Source: Macrococcus sp. 19Msa1099 (GTDB lineage: Bacteria > Bacillota > Bacilli > Staphylococcales > Staphylococcaceae). From it: a stretch of DNA of 64,000 nt. The stretch is taken from positions 124,001 through 188,000 of the forward strand of contig CP079955.1 in NCBI GenBank assembly GCA_019357535.2, read 5' to 3'. This document shows positions 17,710 to 26,270 of the stretch, piece after piece. The notes beneath the pieces are model-generated. The model saw only the letters and a program-made list of their open reading frames with translations, was not told the origin of the DNA and did not search any database. Positions within the stretch are counted from its first letter, which is position 1. Each line of letters starts with the position of its first letter. A program made the translations under genes and the position numbers.

Positions 17710-17784
17710 AATGTTAAATGTATCACAATCGCCTTACAATAGTTTTGTATAGTAAATCACAAACTAATGAAAAAGGTGAAAGAA

Positions 17785-18942
17785 ATGGACAAATCAACAA
17801 GTAAAGTACAGTTACCCTTACAGACGTTAAGTTTAGTTGCAGGGTTTATGGCATGGACAATCATTGCACCGCTTATGCCATTTATGTCACAAGAATTTAC
17901 CATTCCAGAAAGTCAGAAAGCAATTATTTTAGCGATACCAGTTATTCTTGGCTCAGTTTTGCGTATCCCACTTGGTTATTATGCCAACTTAATCGGTGCA
18001 AGAAAGGTATTCTTATTCTCGTTTATATTCTTATTGATTCCAGTATTTTTACTTAGTTTAGCACAGTCTACTACGATGCTGATGATTTCAGGCCTTTTCT
18101 TAGGTGTTGGGGGCGCAATCTTCTCTGTAGGTGTTACGAGTGTACCGAAATACTTCCCGAAAGAAAAACATGGTTTAGCGAATGGTATTTATGGAATGGG
18201 GAATATCGGAACTGCTGTATCAGCGTTCGCAGCACCACCGCTTGCGAATGCAATTGGCTGGAGCAACACTGTTAAATCTTATTTAGTAGTTATGGCATTA
18301 TTTGCGCTACTGAACTTCTTATTAGGAGATAAAGATGAGCCGAAAGTAAAACAACCATTAATGGATCAAATTAAAGGTGTATTACCAGAGTATAAACTGT
18401 ATTTACTGAGCTTCTGGTACTTCATTACATTCGGTTCATTTGTAGCATTTGGATTGTTCTTGCCGAACTTCTTGGTTAATAACTTTGGATTAGATAAAGT
18501 TGATGCAGGAATACGTACAGGTATATTTATCGCGATTGCCACATTACTACGCCCAATTGGTGGCGTGCTGGGTGACAAGTTACGTGCTATGGATGTCCTT
18601 AAAGTTGTGTTTGTTGGTCTTATTATTGGTGCAGCAATGCTTTCGATTAACCATCAAATCTCTTTCTTTACTGCCGGATGTTTAGTTATTTCAGCATGTG
18701 CGGGGTTAGGAAATGGCTTAATCTTTAAATTGGCTCCGACATATTACTCTAAACAAGCAGGTATTGTTAACGGTATTGTTTCGATGATGGGTGGATTAGG
18801 TGGATTCTTTCCGCCACTAGTTATTGCCGCTTGTGCAGCAAACTTCGGTACAAACAAGCCAGCTTTTGCCTTCCTTGCAGTGTTTGGTATAATTGCATTA
18901 ATAACAATGTTCTGGATGGACAAAAAAGAAGGCAGAAATTAG
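17785..18942 (+). CDS. narT: Nitrate/nitrite transporter NarT (MFS)
   Basis: A 385-residue major-facilitator protein with about twelve helices. Nitrate/nitrite porter signatures are present: the N-terminal [33 protein letters not shown] with [16 protein letters not shown], and the second-half [16 protein letters not shown]. It imports nitrate and/or exports nitrite for NarGHI. ATG 17785 is preferred because AAAGGTGA lies 5-6 bases upstream; the ATG at 17767 has no RBS. moeB starts 10 bases after the stop, so transporter and cofactor genes are probably one transcript. Confidence 0.93.
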   Translation: MDKSTSKVQLPLQTLSLVAGFMAWTIIAPLMPFMSQEFTIPESQKAIILAIPVILGSVLRIPLGYYANLIGARKVFLFSFIFLLIPVFLLSLAQSTTMLMISGLFLGVGGAIFSVGVTSVPKYFPKEKHGLANGIYGMGNIGTAVSAFAAPPLANAIGWSNTVKSYLVVMALFALLNFLLGDKDEPKVKQPLMDQIKGVLPEYKLYLLSFWYFITFGSFVAFGLFLPNFLVNNFGLDKVDAGIRTGIFIAIATLLRPIGGVLGDKLRAMDVLKVVFVGLIIGAAMLSINHQISFFTAGCLVISACAGLGNGLIFKLAPTYYSKQAGIVNGIVSMMGGLGGFFPPLVIAACAANFGTNKPAFAFLAVFGIIALITMFWMDKKEGRN

Positions 18943-18952
18943 GGGATGACAT

Positions 18953-19942
18953 ATGCGGTATGACAGACAAATAAAATTTTATGGTATCGGCCAGGAGGGT
19001 CAGGAGAGATTATCTCAAAAGACTGTCGGGATTGTAGGGTGCGGTGCACTTGGTACACATCTTGCAGAATCCATGGCGAGGTGCGGTGTAAATAAAATTG
19101 TGATTGTTGATCGCGACTATGTTGAGCTTTCTAATTTACAACGACAATCACTATTTAAGGAACAAGATGCAGTTGATTCGACACCTAAAGTGATTGCTTG
19201 TGAAAGAGAATTAAAAGCAATCCGAAGTGATATACAAATCGAAACTTACATCGATCATCTTGATGCGCCGCTTCTAGAAGCGGCGTTTTTGCAATGTGAT
19301 TGTATATTAGATGCAACAGATAACTTTGAAACGCGATTGTTAATTAACGATTTCGCTTATAAATATAATATCCCATGGATTTATGGTGCGTGTGTAGAGT
19401 CGACTTATGTGGCATGTCCGTTCATTCCAGGTGAAACACCGTGTTTTAATTGTGTGATGGGTATGTTACCAATCATGAATAGAACCTGTGATACAGTAGG
19501 TGTTATAGAACCTGCAGTAAGTATGGCAACGAGCTTTCAGATGGCGTATGCGTTAAAGTTATTAACAGGGACACCGTTTGATGCGAAATTAGTGTTTGGT
19601 GATGTATGGCAGATGGATCATACAGCCCTTAAATTTTCTCGTATGTATGATGATGAGTGTATGACGTGCGGAGGACAAGCAACATATCCAGAACTGCATA
19701 AACGTACACATGAAACGATGTTATGCGGGAGAGATACTGTTCAAATTACCACACAGTTTAGTGATGAAGAATTGTTAAAACATTTAGAATCATTGTCTAT
19801 TACCGTCCAGGAAACACCTTATTTTATTCGGTTTAACTTTAACGGCTATCCGATTGTACGGTTTAAAGGTGGTCGTATGCTTATTCATGAAGTTCAATCG
19901 ATGGCGGAAGGCAAGACAGTTTATCATCAACTATTTGGTTAG
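18953..19942 (+). CDS. moeB: Molybdopterin synthase adenylyltransferase MoeB
   Basis: A 329-residue E1-like enzyme that adenylates the C-terminal glycine of MoaD before sulfur transfer. The nucleotide-binding glycine loop VGIVGCGALGTHLAES is near residue 30, DRDYVELSNLQRQ follows, then ATDNFETR. The two structural zinc CxxC motifs are CFNC and CMTC. After the ThiF domain there is an extra C-terminal stretch of about 80 residues ending FKGGRMLIHEV. It follows narT by 10 bases and precedes moaB by 11. Confidence 0.93.
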   Translation: MRYDRQIKFYGIGQEGQERLSQKTVGIVGCGALGTHLAESMARCGVNKIVIVDRDYVELSNLQRQSLFKEQDAVDSTPKVIACERELKAIRSDIQIETYIDHLDAPLLEAAFLQCDCILDATDNFETRLLINDFAYKYNIPWIYGACVESTYVACPFIPGETPCFNCVMGMLPIMNRTCDTVGVIEPAVSMATSFQMAYALKLLTGTPFDAKLVFGDVWQMDHTALKFSRMYDDECMTCGGQATYPELHKRTHETMLCGRDTVQITTQFSDEELLKHLESLSITVQETPYFIRFNFNGYPIVRFKGGRMLIHEVQSMAEGKTVYHQLFG

Positions 19943-19953
19943 GAGCGATTAGT

Positions 19954-20454
19954 ATGGAACATTCAAATGATGTGCGTAAACAATTAAATGTAGGTGTCAT
20001 TACAGTAAGTGATACGAGAGATTATGCTACGGATAAGGGCGGAAAGGCAATTGTTGAACATTTAAAAAGTATTGAAATCGATGTTTCACGTGAACATTAC
20101 TTGATCGCTAAAGACGACCAGGCTGATATTCGAGCGAGCATTATGAAATTACTGCATGATAAAGTGGATGTCATTATTACGACAGGTGGAACAGGTATTG
20201 CAAAACGTGATGTTACGATTGAAGTAGTGAAGTCTGTTATCGATAAAGAACTGGAAGGTTTCGGTGAAATATTTCGTTATTTAAGCTATACAGAAGATGT
20301 AGGTACACGAGCGATGCTCTCACGTGCGTTATGTGGTACGAAAGATAATACCGTAATTTTCTCGATACCAGGATCAGTTGGTGCTGTAAATCTCGCAATG
20401 AAAAAGCTCATTACACAAGAGATTCATCACATTGTGCATGAGCTTAATAAGTAA
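19954..20454 (+). CDS. moaB: Molybdopterin adenylyltransferase MoaB
   Basis: A 166-residue MoaB/Mog-family protein that adenylates molybdopterin before molybdenum insertion. The binding-fold signatures are VGVITVSDTRDYATDKGG, DVIITTGGTGIAKRDVT and FSIPGSVGAVNLAM. It lies on the same strand as moeB with an 11-base gap. A small hairpin shared with convergent moaC follows its stop codon. Confidence 0.95.
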   Translation: MEHSNDVRKQLNVGVITVSDTRDYATDKGGKAIVEHLKSIEIDVSREHYLIAKDDQADIRASIMKLLHDKVDVIITTGGTGIAKRDVTIEVVKSVIDKELEGFGEIFRYLSYTEDVGTRAMLSRALCGTKDNTVIFSIPGSVGAVNLAMKKLITQEIHHIVHELNK

Positions 20455-20931
20455 TTAACGGTTAAAATCGCCGTTTTTGCCACCAGATTTATGTTCGAGA
20501 TAAGTTGGACCGATAATCATACCTTTATCAACTGCTTTGGTCATATCATATATTGTAAGTGCCGTCGCGCTTGCACCCGTTAAAGCTTCCATTTCAACAC
20601 CTGTTTGTCCGGTCGTTTTAACGGTGCAAGTGATTAATATTTCATAACCGTCAATCGTATCCCATTCAAAGGCAATATCGATACCACTTAAATTTAGTGG
20701 GTGACACATCGGGATAATTTGTGCGGTGTTCTTTGCAGCCATAATACCTGCCACCTGTGCCACGCCAAGCACATCGCCCTTTTTATTCTTGTGGTTGATG
20801 ATTTGCTCATAAATGACTGCGTTTACTTTAATCGAAGTTTTAGCAACAGCAGTGCGTGTTGAGGTAGGTTTATCTGATACATCTACCATCTTAGCGCGTC
20901 CTTGTTCATTAAAGTGTGTTAAATTGTTCAT
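20455..20931 (-). CDS. moaC: Cyclic pyranopterin monophosphate synthase MoaC
   Basis: A 158-residue MoaC, which with MoaA converts GTP to cyclic pyranopterin monophosphate. Family motifs are [63 protein letters not shown] and the C-terminal KSGGKNGD. The second of two ATG codons (20931) is chosen: it gives [11 protein letters not shown] and lies 7 bases from AAGGAAG; ATG 20934 is the alternative. It runs against the rest of the cofactor genes, convergent with moaB and divergent from moeA. Confidence 0.96.
   Translation of the reverse strand: MNNLTHFNEQGRAKMVDVSDKPTSTRTAVAKTSIKVNAVIYEQIINHKNKKGDVLGVAQVAGIMAAKNTAQIIPMCHPLNLSGIDIAFEWDTIDGYEILITCTVKTTGQTGVEMEALTGASATALTIYDMTKAVDKGMIIGPTYLEHKSGGKNGDFNR
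20457..20480. terminator. Short hairpin between moaB and moaC
   Basis: AACGG (20457-20461) pairs with CCGTT (20471-20475), followed by T residues on the plus strand. It lies at the abutting stop codons of two convergent genes. The stem is short, so termination may be partial. Confidence 0.55.
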
Positions 20932-20993
20932 CATTTCACTTCCTTTTTGTATACTATAACTATCATACTACATTTAGAGAAAGTAGGATAACG

Positions 20994-22238
20994 ATGCTTG
21001 AAAAACGTACACCCATTCCAGTTACAGAAGCGATAGATAAATGTTTACAGCATGCTAAATATAAAATAGTAACGAATAAGTATTACACCGATAGTTTAGG
21101 CTATACATTAGCTGAAGATATTATTGCAACATATGATATACCGATGTTTGATAAGTCGCCATATGACGGCTTTGCGATTGTAAGTGAAGCGTCAGAAGGT
21201 GCAAGTGGTGATGCGCGTAAGGCATTTAAAGTTATCGATCATATCGGTGCCGGACATGTAAGTGACGCACAACTAAAAGACAACGAAGCAGTACGTATCA
21301 TGACTGGTGCGCCAATTCCAGAGGGTGCAGATGCTGTCGTTATGCTTGAACAAACGTCGCTCATAGAAAAGGGTTTTACGCTTAGAAAACCATTTACACC
21401 TGGTGAAAATATTTCAAGGCAGGGTGAAGAATGTAAGCAAGGTGAAGTTGTTATTCCGAAAGGAACGCAAATTACTGCAGGTGTAATCGCAGTATTGGCG
21501 ACCTTCTCGTATGAGTACGTGAACGTTTACCATAAGCCGACTGTTGCACTAATTGCTACTGGATCAGAACTTGTAGAAATGAATGAATCACTTGCACCAG
21601 GGAAAATTAGAAATTCAAATGGACCGATGATTGCATCACTTTGTAAAGCGATGGGTATTAAAGTGAAAGACTATCGTGTTCATGGTGACAACTTCGATGC
21701 GCTATACGAAGTAGTGCGTGATGCCCTGGATGCACATGACATCGTAATTACTACGGGTGGTGTGAGTGTCGGTGACTTCGATTTCATGCCTGAAATATAT
21801 AACAAACTTTCAGCAGAAGTGTTATTCAACAAAGTTGCGATGCGACCAGGCAGTGTAACAACTGTAGCGGTAAGTCATGACAAATTTCTTTTTGGATTAT
21901 CAGGTAACCCGAGCGCTTGTTACACGGGGTTTGAGCTATATACGAAGCCTGTACTGCGTAAAATGATGGGTCAGAGCGAAGTATATCCGACTGTGGTTAA
22001 AGCAACGCTTGCAGAAGACTTCACGAAAGCAAATCCATTTACAAGATTTATAAGAGCGGATTTAGATTACCGTAATATGACGGTAGCGCCGAGTGGATTT
22101 AATAAGAGTAATGCAGTGATCGGCATCGCAAAAAGCAATAGCATGATTGTTTTACCTGGGGGAACGAGAGGGTTTAAACAAGGTGACACTGTAGATGTCC
22201 TGTTAACAGAACTTTCTTGTGAGGATTCATCATGGTAA
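20994..22238 (+). CDS. moeA: Molybdopterin molybdenumtransferase MoeA
   Basis: A 414-residue MoeA, which inserts molybdate into adenylated molybdopterin. Domain features in order are VTEAIDKCLQ, SPYDGFAI, RIMTGAPIPEGADAVVMLEQ, NISRQGEECKQGE, ALIATGSELVE, the binding-fold ITTGGVSVGDFDFMPE, and LSGNPSACYTGFELY with the C-terminal domain IV. The ATG at 20994 was chosen over upstream in-frame codons because it follows a weak AGGATAA site and matches the family start. First gene of the moeA-mobB-moaE-moaD-mobA-moaA run; it overlaps mobB by 7 bases. Confidence 0.96.
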   Translation: MLEKRTPIPVTEAIDKCLQHAKYKIVTNKYYTDSLGYTLAEDIIATYDIPMFDKSPYDGFAIVSEASEGASGDARKAFKVIDHIGAGHVSDAQLKDNEAVRIMTGAPIPEGADAVVMLEQTSLIEKGFTLRKPFTPGENISRQGEECKQGEVVIPKGTQITAGVIAVLATFSYEYVNVYHKPTVALIATGSELVEMNESLAPGKIRNSNGPMIASLCKAMGIKVKDYRVHGDNFDALYEVVRDALDAHDIVITTGGVSVGDFDFMPEIYNKLSAEVLFNKVAMRPGSVTTVAVSHDKFLFGLSGNPSACYTGFELYTKPVLRKMMGQSEVYPTVVKATLAEDFTKANPFTRFIRADLDYRNMTVAPSGFNKSNAVIGIAKSNSMIVLPGGTRGFKQGDTVDVLLTELSCEDSSW

Positions 22239-22711
22239 AAGTATTGCAAGTCGTTGGATTTAAAAAGTCTGGAAAAACAACAACGATGAATCGTATTATT
22301 AAGCAATTGAAAACACTCGATTATGAAGTGTCTGTTATTAAACATCACGGTGAAATTGGTGGACAGGAAATAGATATTCCAAGAACTCGTGATCATATAA
22401 CATATATAGAGAACGGAGCAGATGAAAGCATCGTCCAGGGATATGCGTATATTCATAAGCTAAGAAAGAATGAATCGATTGAACTCCAGACTATTATCGA
22501 TGAAGAAGTAACGTGTAAGGATATTGTGCTAGTAGAAGGTTATAAGCAGGCACATTACGATAAAATTGTGCTTTACAACAATGCTGAAGATAAAGAGATG
22601 CTATCTCAGTTACAAAATATTAAACTGATGGTAGATACATCCGTTGATAGTGAACAAGTGATAAAGAAATTCATACAAAGTTGGGTAGGTGATACACGTG
22701 AAACAATTTGA
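22232..22711 (+). CDS. mobB: Molybdopterin-guanine dinucleotide biosynthesis adaptor MobB
   Basis: A 159-residue P-loop GTP-binding protein that assists MobA in making the guanine-dinucleotide cofactor used by NarG. The Walker A loop is GFKKSGKTTT at residues 9-18, IKHHGEIGGQEIDIPRTRDH is the family switch region, and DIVLVEGYK is the Walker B-like strand. Overlaps of 7 bases with moeA and 14 with moaE indicate translational coupling. Confidence 0.93.
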   Translation: MVKVLQVVGFKKSGKTTTMNRIIKQLKTLDYEVSVIKHHGEIGGQEIDIPRTRDHITYIENGADESIVQGYAYIHKLRKNESIELQTIIDEEVTCKDIVLVEGYKQAHYDKIVLYNNAEDKEMLSQLQNIKLMVDTSVDSEQVIKKFIQSWVGDTRETI

Positions 22712-23138
22712 GGTCGTAACGATGCCGATTGATGTTGAACATTATAGAAAGATGACGGTAACGCCACATCAAGGTGCAGTATGTGTGTTTACCGGTATCG
22801 TAAGAGAATGGACACAAGGTGTTAAAACAGAGTATCTGGAATATGAAGCATACATTCCAATGGCAGAGAAAAAATTAGAACAGATCGGTCAGGAAATAAA
22901 CGTGAAATGGCCGGAGACGATAGTAAGTATTGCTCACCGTATCGGTAATCTTGAAGTATCAGAGATAGCAGTGGTGATTTGTGTATCGAGTCCGCATCGC
23001 AAAGATAGTTATGCAGCAAATGAATATGCGATTGAACGCATTAAAGAGATTGTTCCGATATGGAAAAAAGAAATATGGGAAGACGGAGAACAGTGGATTG
23101 GTGGCCAAAGAGGTTACCATCCGAATTATAAGGGGTGA
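22698..23138 (+). CDS. moaE: Molybdopterin synthase catalytic subunit MoaE
   Basis: A 146-residue MoaE, the large subunit of the heterotetrameric enzyme that adds two sulfurs to cyclic pyranopterin monophosphate. Family blocks are GAVCVFTGIVREWTQG, LEYEAYIPMAEKKL, IAHRIGNLEVSE and SSPHRKDSYAANEYAIERIKEIVPIWKKE (catalytic Lys in the last block). The start is GTG 22698, giving MKQFEVV as in the recalled S. aureus protein; a GTG at 22689 is possible but too close to the AGGTG site. Confidence 0.95.
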   Translation: MKQFEVVTMPIDVEHYRKMTVTPHQGAVCVFTGIVREWTQGVKTEYLEYEAYIPMAEKKLEQIGQEINVKWPETIVSIAHRIGNLEVSEIAVVICVSSPHRKDSYAANEYAIERIKEIVPIWKKEIWEDGEQWIGGQRGYHPNYKG

Positions 23139-23142
23139 TATG

Positions 23143-23376
23143 ATGAAAGTATTATATTTTGCACATATTAAAGCAAAACTGGATCGCACAGAAGATCAGT
23201 TTTCGTTTGCTGAGCCTGTTAAAGTAAGTCAGTTTAGAAAGCATTTATATGAAACGTATCCGGTAATACGTGATGAGCAATTTCAAATCGCTGTTAATGA
23301 AGAGTTTGTACGCGACGAAGATGTAATTCATAATGATGATGTTGTCGCATTAATTCCACCTGTTAGTGGTGGCTAA
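23143..23376 (+). CDS. moaD: Molybdopterin synthase sulfur carrier subunit MoaD
   Basis: A 77-residue ubiquitin-fold protein ending in the required Gly-Gly (PPVSGG). MoeB adenylates this terminus, and the thiocarboxylate then donates sulfur within MoaE. The start is the second of two ATG codons, 5 bases after AGGGGTG. It sits 4 bases after moaE, and mobA starts immediately after its stop codon with no spacer. Confidence 0.94.
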   Translation: MKVLYFAHIKAKLDRTEDQFSFAEPVKVSQFRKHLYETYPVIRDEQFQIAVNEEFVRDEDVIHNDDVVALIPPVSGG

Positions 23377-23988
23377 ATGATCGGTGTTATATTAGCAGGA
23401 GGTGCTTCTACACGCTTTGGCAGCAATAAAGCCCTTCACAAAATCGATGGTAAGCCATTTTACGAGCATGTATATGAAGCATTTAAAGAAAGTACCGTAT
23501 CGTGCATTGTTCTGAGCACGAATAAACAGAGGACTTCATACTTTGAAGAGGAAATTAAAGAGAAGCAACTCGATATGCACGTAGTAACGGATATCGAAGC
23601 GGATTGTGGCCCGATGTCAGGCATATACACTGTAATGGAAACGTGTATTTCAGAAAGTTACTTCGTCGTCTCTGTTGATACACCGTTTATAACAACAGAA
23701 GCAATAGACTATCTTATTAGTTGTTTTAATACACGAAATGTAAATGCGCTGTGTTATAAGGATGACTTACAAGTACATCGCACAATTGCGATTTATCATC
23801 GTTCGTTACTACCTGTTATACAAGAGAGTATGAAACAAAAGCGTTATGCATTAAAACAATTGACGGTTGAGGCACAGTTTGTTCCTGTTTCAGAAGTAAG
23901 CGACGAAAGCGAATGGTATGCTAATATTAATACAAAGACTGATTTACAGAACGTAAGGAGGGTGACAAATGAAACAAATAACAGATAA
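23377..23988 (+). CDS. mobA: Molybdenum cofactor guanylyltransferase MobA
   Basis: A 203-residue nucleotidyltransferase that joins GMP to the molybdenum cofactor. It opens with the classic [16 protein letters not shown] loop; [19 protein letters not shown] and the metal-binding SVDTPFI follow. The later half is shorter and more divergent, as usual for Firmicutes MobA. The ATG directly follows the moaD stop codon, and the 3' end overlaps moaA by 20 bases, where AAGGAGGGTG inside mobA serves moaA. Confidence 0.93.
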   Translation: MIGVILAGGASTRFGSNKALHKIDGKPFYEHVYEAFKESTVSCIVLSTNKQRTSYFEEEIKEKQLDMHVVTDIEADCGPMSGIYTVMETCISESYFVVSVDTPFITTEAIDYLISCFNTRNVNALCYKDDLQVHRTIAIYHRSLLPVIQESMKQKRYALKQLTVEAQFVPVSEVSDESEWYANINTKTDLQNVRRVTNETNNR

Positions 23989-24979
23989 ATTAGGGCGCCC
24001 GATTAGAGATCTGCGTATTTCTGTAACAGATCGCTGTAACTTCCGTTGTACATATTGCATGCCGAAAGAAATATTTGGTGATGACTATGTTTTTCTGCCG
24101 AAAGATGAATTACTGTCCTTTGAAGAGTTGACGCGTATTGCAAAAGTATATGCACAGCTCGGTGTCAAGAAAGTAAGGATTACAGGTGGGGAGCCGCTAT
24201 TGCGTAGAGATTTACCGGACTTAATACGCGAAATCCAAGCGATAGAAGGTATAGAAGATATCGGTTTAACGACGAATGGTTTGTTGCTGAAAAAGCACGG
24301 ACAAGCATTATATGATGCTGGATTACGTCGCATAAATGTCAGTTTAGACGCGCTTGATGAAACATTTGAAGCGGTAAATGGACGTGGTATCAGTGCGGAT
24401 CAAATATTAGAACAAATTGATCACGCTGTATCTATTGGTTTACAAGTTAAAGTGAACATGGTGATACAAAAAGGTATGAATGACCATCAGATGATTCCGA
24501 TGGTCAAGTATTTCAAAGATAAAAAAATAACATTGCGCTTTATTGAATTTATGGATGTTGGTAATGACAATGGCTGGAATTTTGATAAAGTAATTACGAA
24601 ACAGGAAATGATAACGCATATTTCAGAGCATTTTAATATTAAGCATGAACCACCGAAATACTTTGGCGAAGTTGCGAAATATTATGTTCATGATAATGGC
24701 GCAAAACTCGGATTTATTACAAGCGTGTCAGAATCATTTTGTTCAACGTGTACAAGAACACGCTTAAGTTCAGATGGTAAGATATTTGGTTGTTTATTTG
24801 CAACAGATGGTTATGACTTGAAAGAATTTATTAGAAGCGGTGCGACAGATCAGGAGTTGAAGGACAAGCTTATTGCACTATGGTCTGTGCGTCAGGATCG
24901 TTATTCTGATGAACGTACTGCCGAAACTGTGAGGCAAAGAAAGAAAAAGAAAATAAATATGAATTATATTGGTGGCTAA
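23969..24979 (+). CDS. moaA: GTP 3',8-cyclase MoaA (radical SAM)
   Basis: A 336-residue radical SAM enzyme that begins cofactor synthesis by rearranging GTP. The SAM-cluster motif is Cys23-x3-Cys27-x2-Cys30 ([12 protein letters not shown]). The second [4Fe-4S] site is CSTC with a third Cys in [19 protein letters not shown] and the substrate-binding [15 protein letters not shown] are typical, and the chain ends in the functional Gly-Gly tail (NYIGG). Last gene of the cofactor run, followed by a strong terminator. Confidence 0.97.
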   Translation: MKQITDKLGRPIRDLRISVTDRCNFRCTYCMPKEIFGDDYVFLPKDELLSFEELTRIAKVYAQLGVKKVRITGGEPLLRRDLPDLIREIQAIEGIEDIGLTTNGLLLKKHGQALYDAGLRRINVSLDALDETFEAVNGRGISADQILEQIDHAVSIGLQVKVNMVIQKGMNDHQMIPMVKYFKDKKITLRFIEFMDVGNDNGWNFDKVITKQEMITHISEHFNIKHEPPKYFGEVAKYYVHDNGAKLGFITSVSESFCSTCTRTRLSSDGKIFGCLFATDGYDLKEFIRSGATDQELKDKLIALWSVRQDRYSDERTAETVRQRKKKKINMNYIGG

Positions 24980-25057
24980 AATTATTATTTTAATATAATA
25001 ATTTTATTAGATATAAACTATGTGTAAGTATATATATATTCATATAACAATTTTAAT

Positions 25058-25097
25058 ATAGCATATCATCGAAAAAATCGATGATATGCTATTTTTT
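25058..25097 (+). terminator. Terminator after moaA
   Basis: A perfect 14-base-pair stem (25058-25071 with 25079-25092) with a 7-base loop is followed by a T run. The rest of the 241-base gap before the desaturase is A/T-rich, holding that gene's likely promoter (TATAAT at 25122-25127) and the repeat at 25143. Confidence 0.88.
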
Positions 25098-25142
25098 ACT
25101 TTTATTATTCAAAATAAACGTTATAATAGAGTAGTAATAAAA

Positions 25143-25159
25143 TTAGTACTAGGTAATAA
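25143..25159. promoter_or_regulatory. FapR-like operator in the desaturase leader
   Basis: TTAGTAC-TAG-GTAATAA is a 17-base inverted repeat with one mismatch. It resembles the FapR operator recalled from lipid-synthesis promoters (TTAGTACCTAGTCTTAA). It begins about 15 bases after a TATAAT box, where repressor binding would stop initiation. Confidence 0.5.
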
Positions 25160-25220
25160 TATTAACTGACAATCCTTTTCGGTATCGTGGTTTCATTATT
25201 ATTTTATTTAGAGGTGACTT

Positions 25221-26234
25221 ATGGAAAGAGACAAAAAGTTAATGTTAAGAAAGATGGTTAAGCCTTATGAGAAATCCGCACTACAAATAAGTTTAGTCCA
25301 GGTGCTAAATACACTGGTTCCTTATTTAGTACTTGTAGCGATAAGTATGTTAAGTTACAGTGTTTCTCCATGGATATCAGTAGCTGTTAGTATTGTGGCA
25401 GCATTCTTCCTAGTTCGAACGTTTATTATATTTCATGACTGTTGTCATGGTTCGTTCTTTAAGAATAAGAAGTGGAACGATGCAATGGGAAATTTTACTG
25501 GATTTTTGACGATGTTTCCGTATCAGCAATGGCGCAGAGAACACAATATTCATCATGCAACAAGCGGCAACCTTGATAAGAAGGGGATCGGTGATATATG
25601 GATGATGACCATTGATGAATATGAAGCGGCAAGTAAGTGGAAGCAACGTGGTTATCGTATGTATCGTAATCCATTTGTTATGTTTGTTTTAGGGCCGATA
25701 TATTTATTGTTCGTTACAAACAGAATTAATAGTAAAGGTGCTAAGCAGAAAGAAAAATTAAATACGTATTTTCATAATATTGCAATCTTGGTCGTGTATG
25801 GATCTATTATCTGGTACTTTGGATTTGCATTCTTTGCAGCGGTATTTCTACCGATTATGTTTATCGGGTCAATGCTTGGTATATGGATGTTCTATATTCA
25901 GCATACATTTGAAGAATCGTACTTCGAAGAGAATTCAGAGTGGGATTATGTTAAAGCTGCAGTTGAAGGGAGTTCGTATTACAAATTACCAAAATTATTG
26001 CAGTGGTTAACAGGGAACATTGGGTTCCACCATGTGCATCATTTAAGTCCGAGAATTCCAAATTACTATCTCGAAACTGCACACGAAGAAGTTAAACCAC
26101 TGCAGTATGCAACGACAATCACATTTAAACAAAGTCTGGAGACAATTAAATATAAACTTTACGATGAGAAAAGAAAGGTATTTATCACATTTAAAGATTA
26201 TTATCGTAATTATGCAAAGAAAAGAACAATTTAA
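25221..26234 (+). CDS. Membrane fatty-acid desaturase
   Basis: A 337-residue integral membrane di-iron desaturase of the acyl-lipid/acyl-CoA superfamily. The three histidine boxes are HDCCHG (about residue 74), HNIHHA (about 112) and HHVHH (about 271), with hydrophobic helix pairs between them. Such enzymes introduce a cis double bond into membrane acyl chains, often for cold adaptation. RBS GAGGTGA precedes the ATG. It is monocistronic; no DesK/DesR-type two-component system is adjacent. Such desaturases are not a usual S. aureus gene, as far as I recall. Confidence 0.92.
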   Translation: MERDKKLMLRKMVKPYEKSALQISLVQVLNTLVPYLVLVAISMLSYSVSPWISVAVSIVAAFFLVRTFIIFHDCCHGSFFKNKKWNDAMGNFTGFLTMFPYQQWRREHNIHHATSGNLDKKGIGDIWMMTIDEYEAASKWKQRGYRMYRNPFVMFVLGPIYLLFVTNRINSKGAKQKEKLNTYFHNIAILVVYGSIIWYFGFAFFAAVFLPIMFIGSMLGIWMFYIQHTFEESYFEENSEWDYVKAAVEGSSYYKLPKLLQWLTGNIGFHHVHHLSPRIPNYYLETAHEEVKPLQYATTITFKQSLETIKYKLYDEKRKVFITFKDYYRNYAKKRTI

Positions 26235-26270
26235 AAAACAAGAATGGAAACTAATTCCATTCTTGTTTTT
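26234..26270. terminator. Bidirectional terminator between desaturase and SDR genes
   Basis: AAAAACAAGAATGG (26234-26247) pairs perfectly with CCATTCTTGTTTTT (26257-26270) between convergent genes, with U tracts in both directions. Confidence 0.88.
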
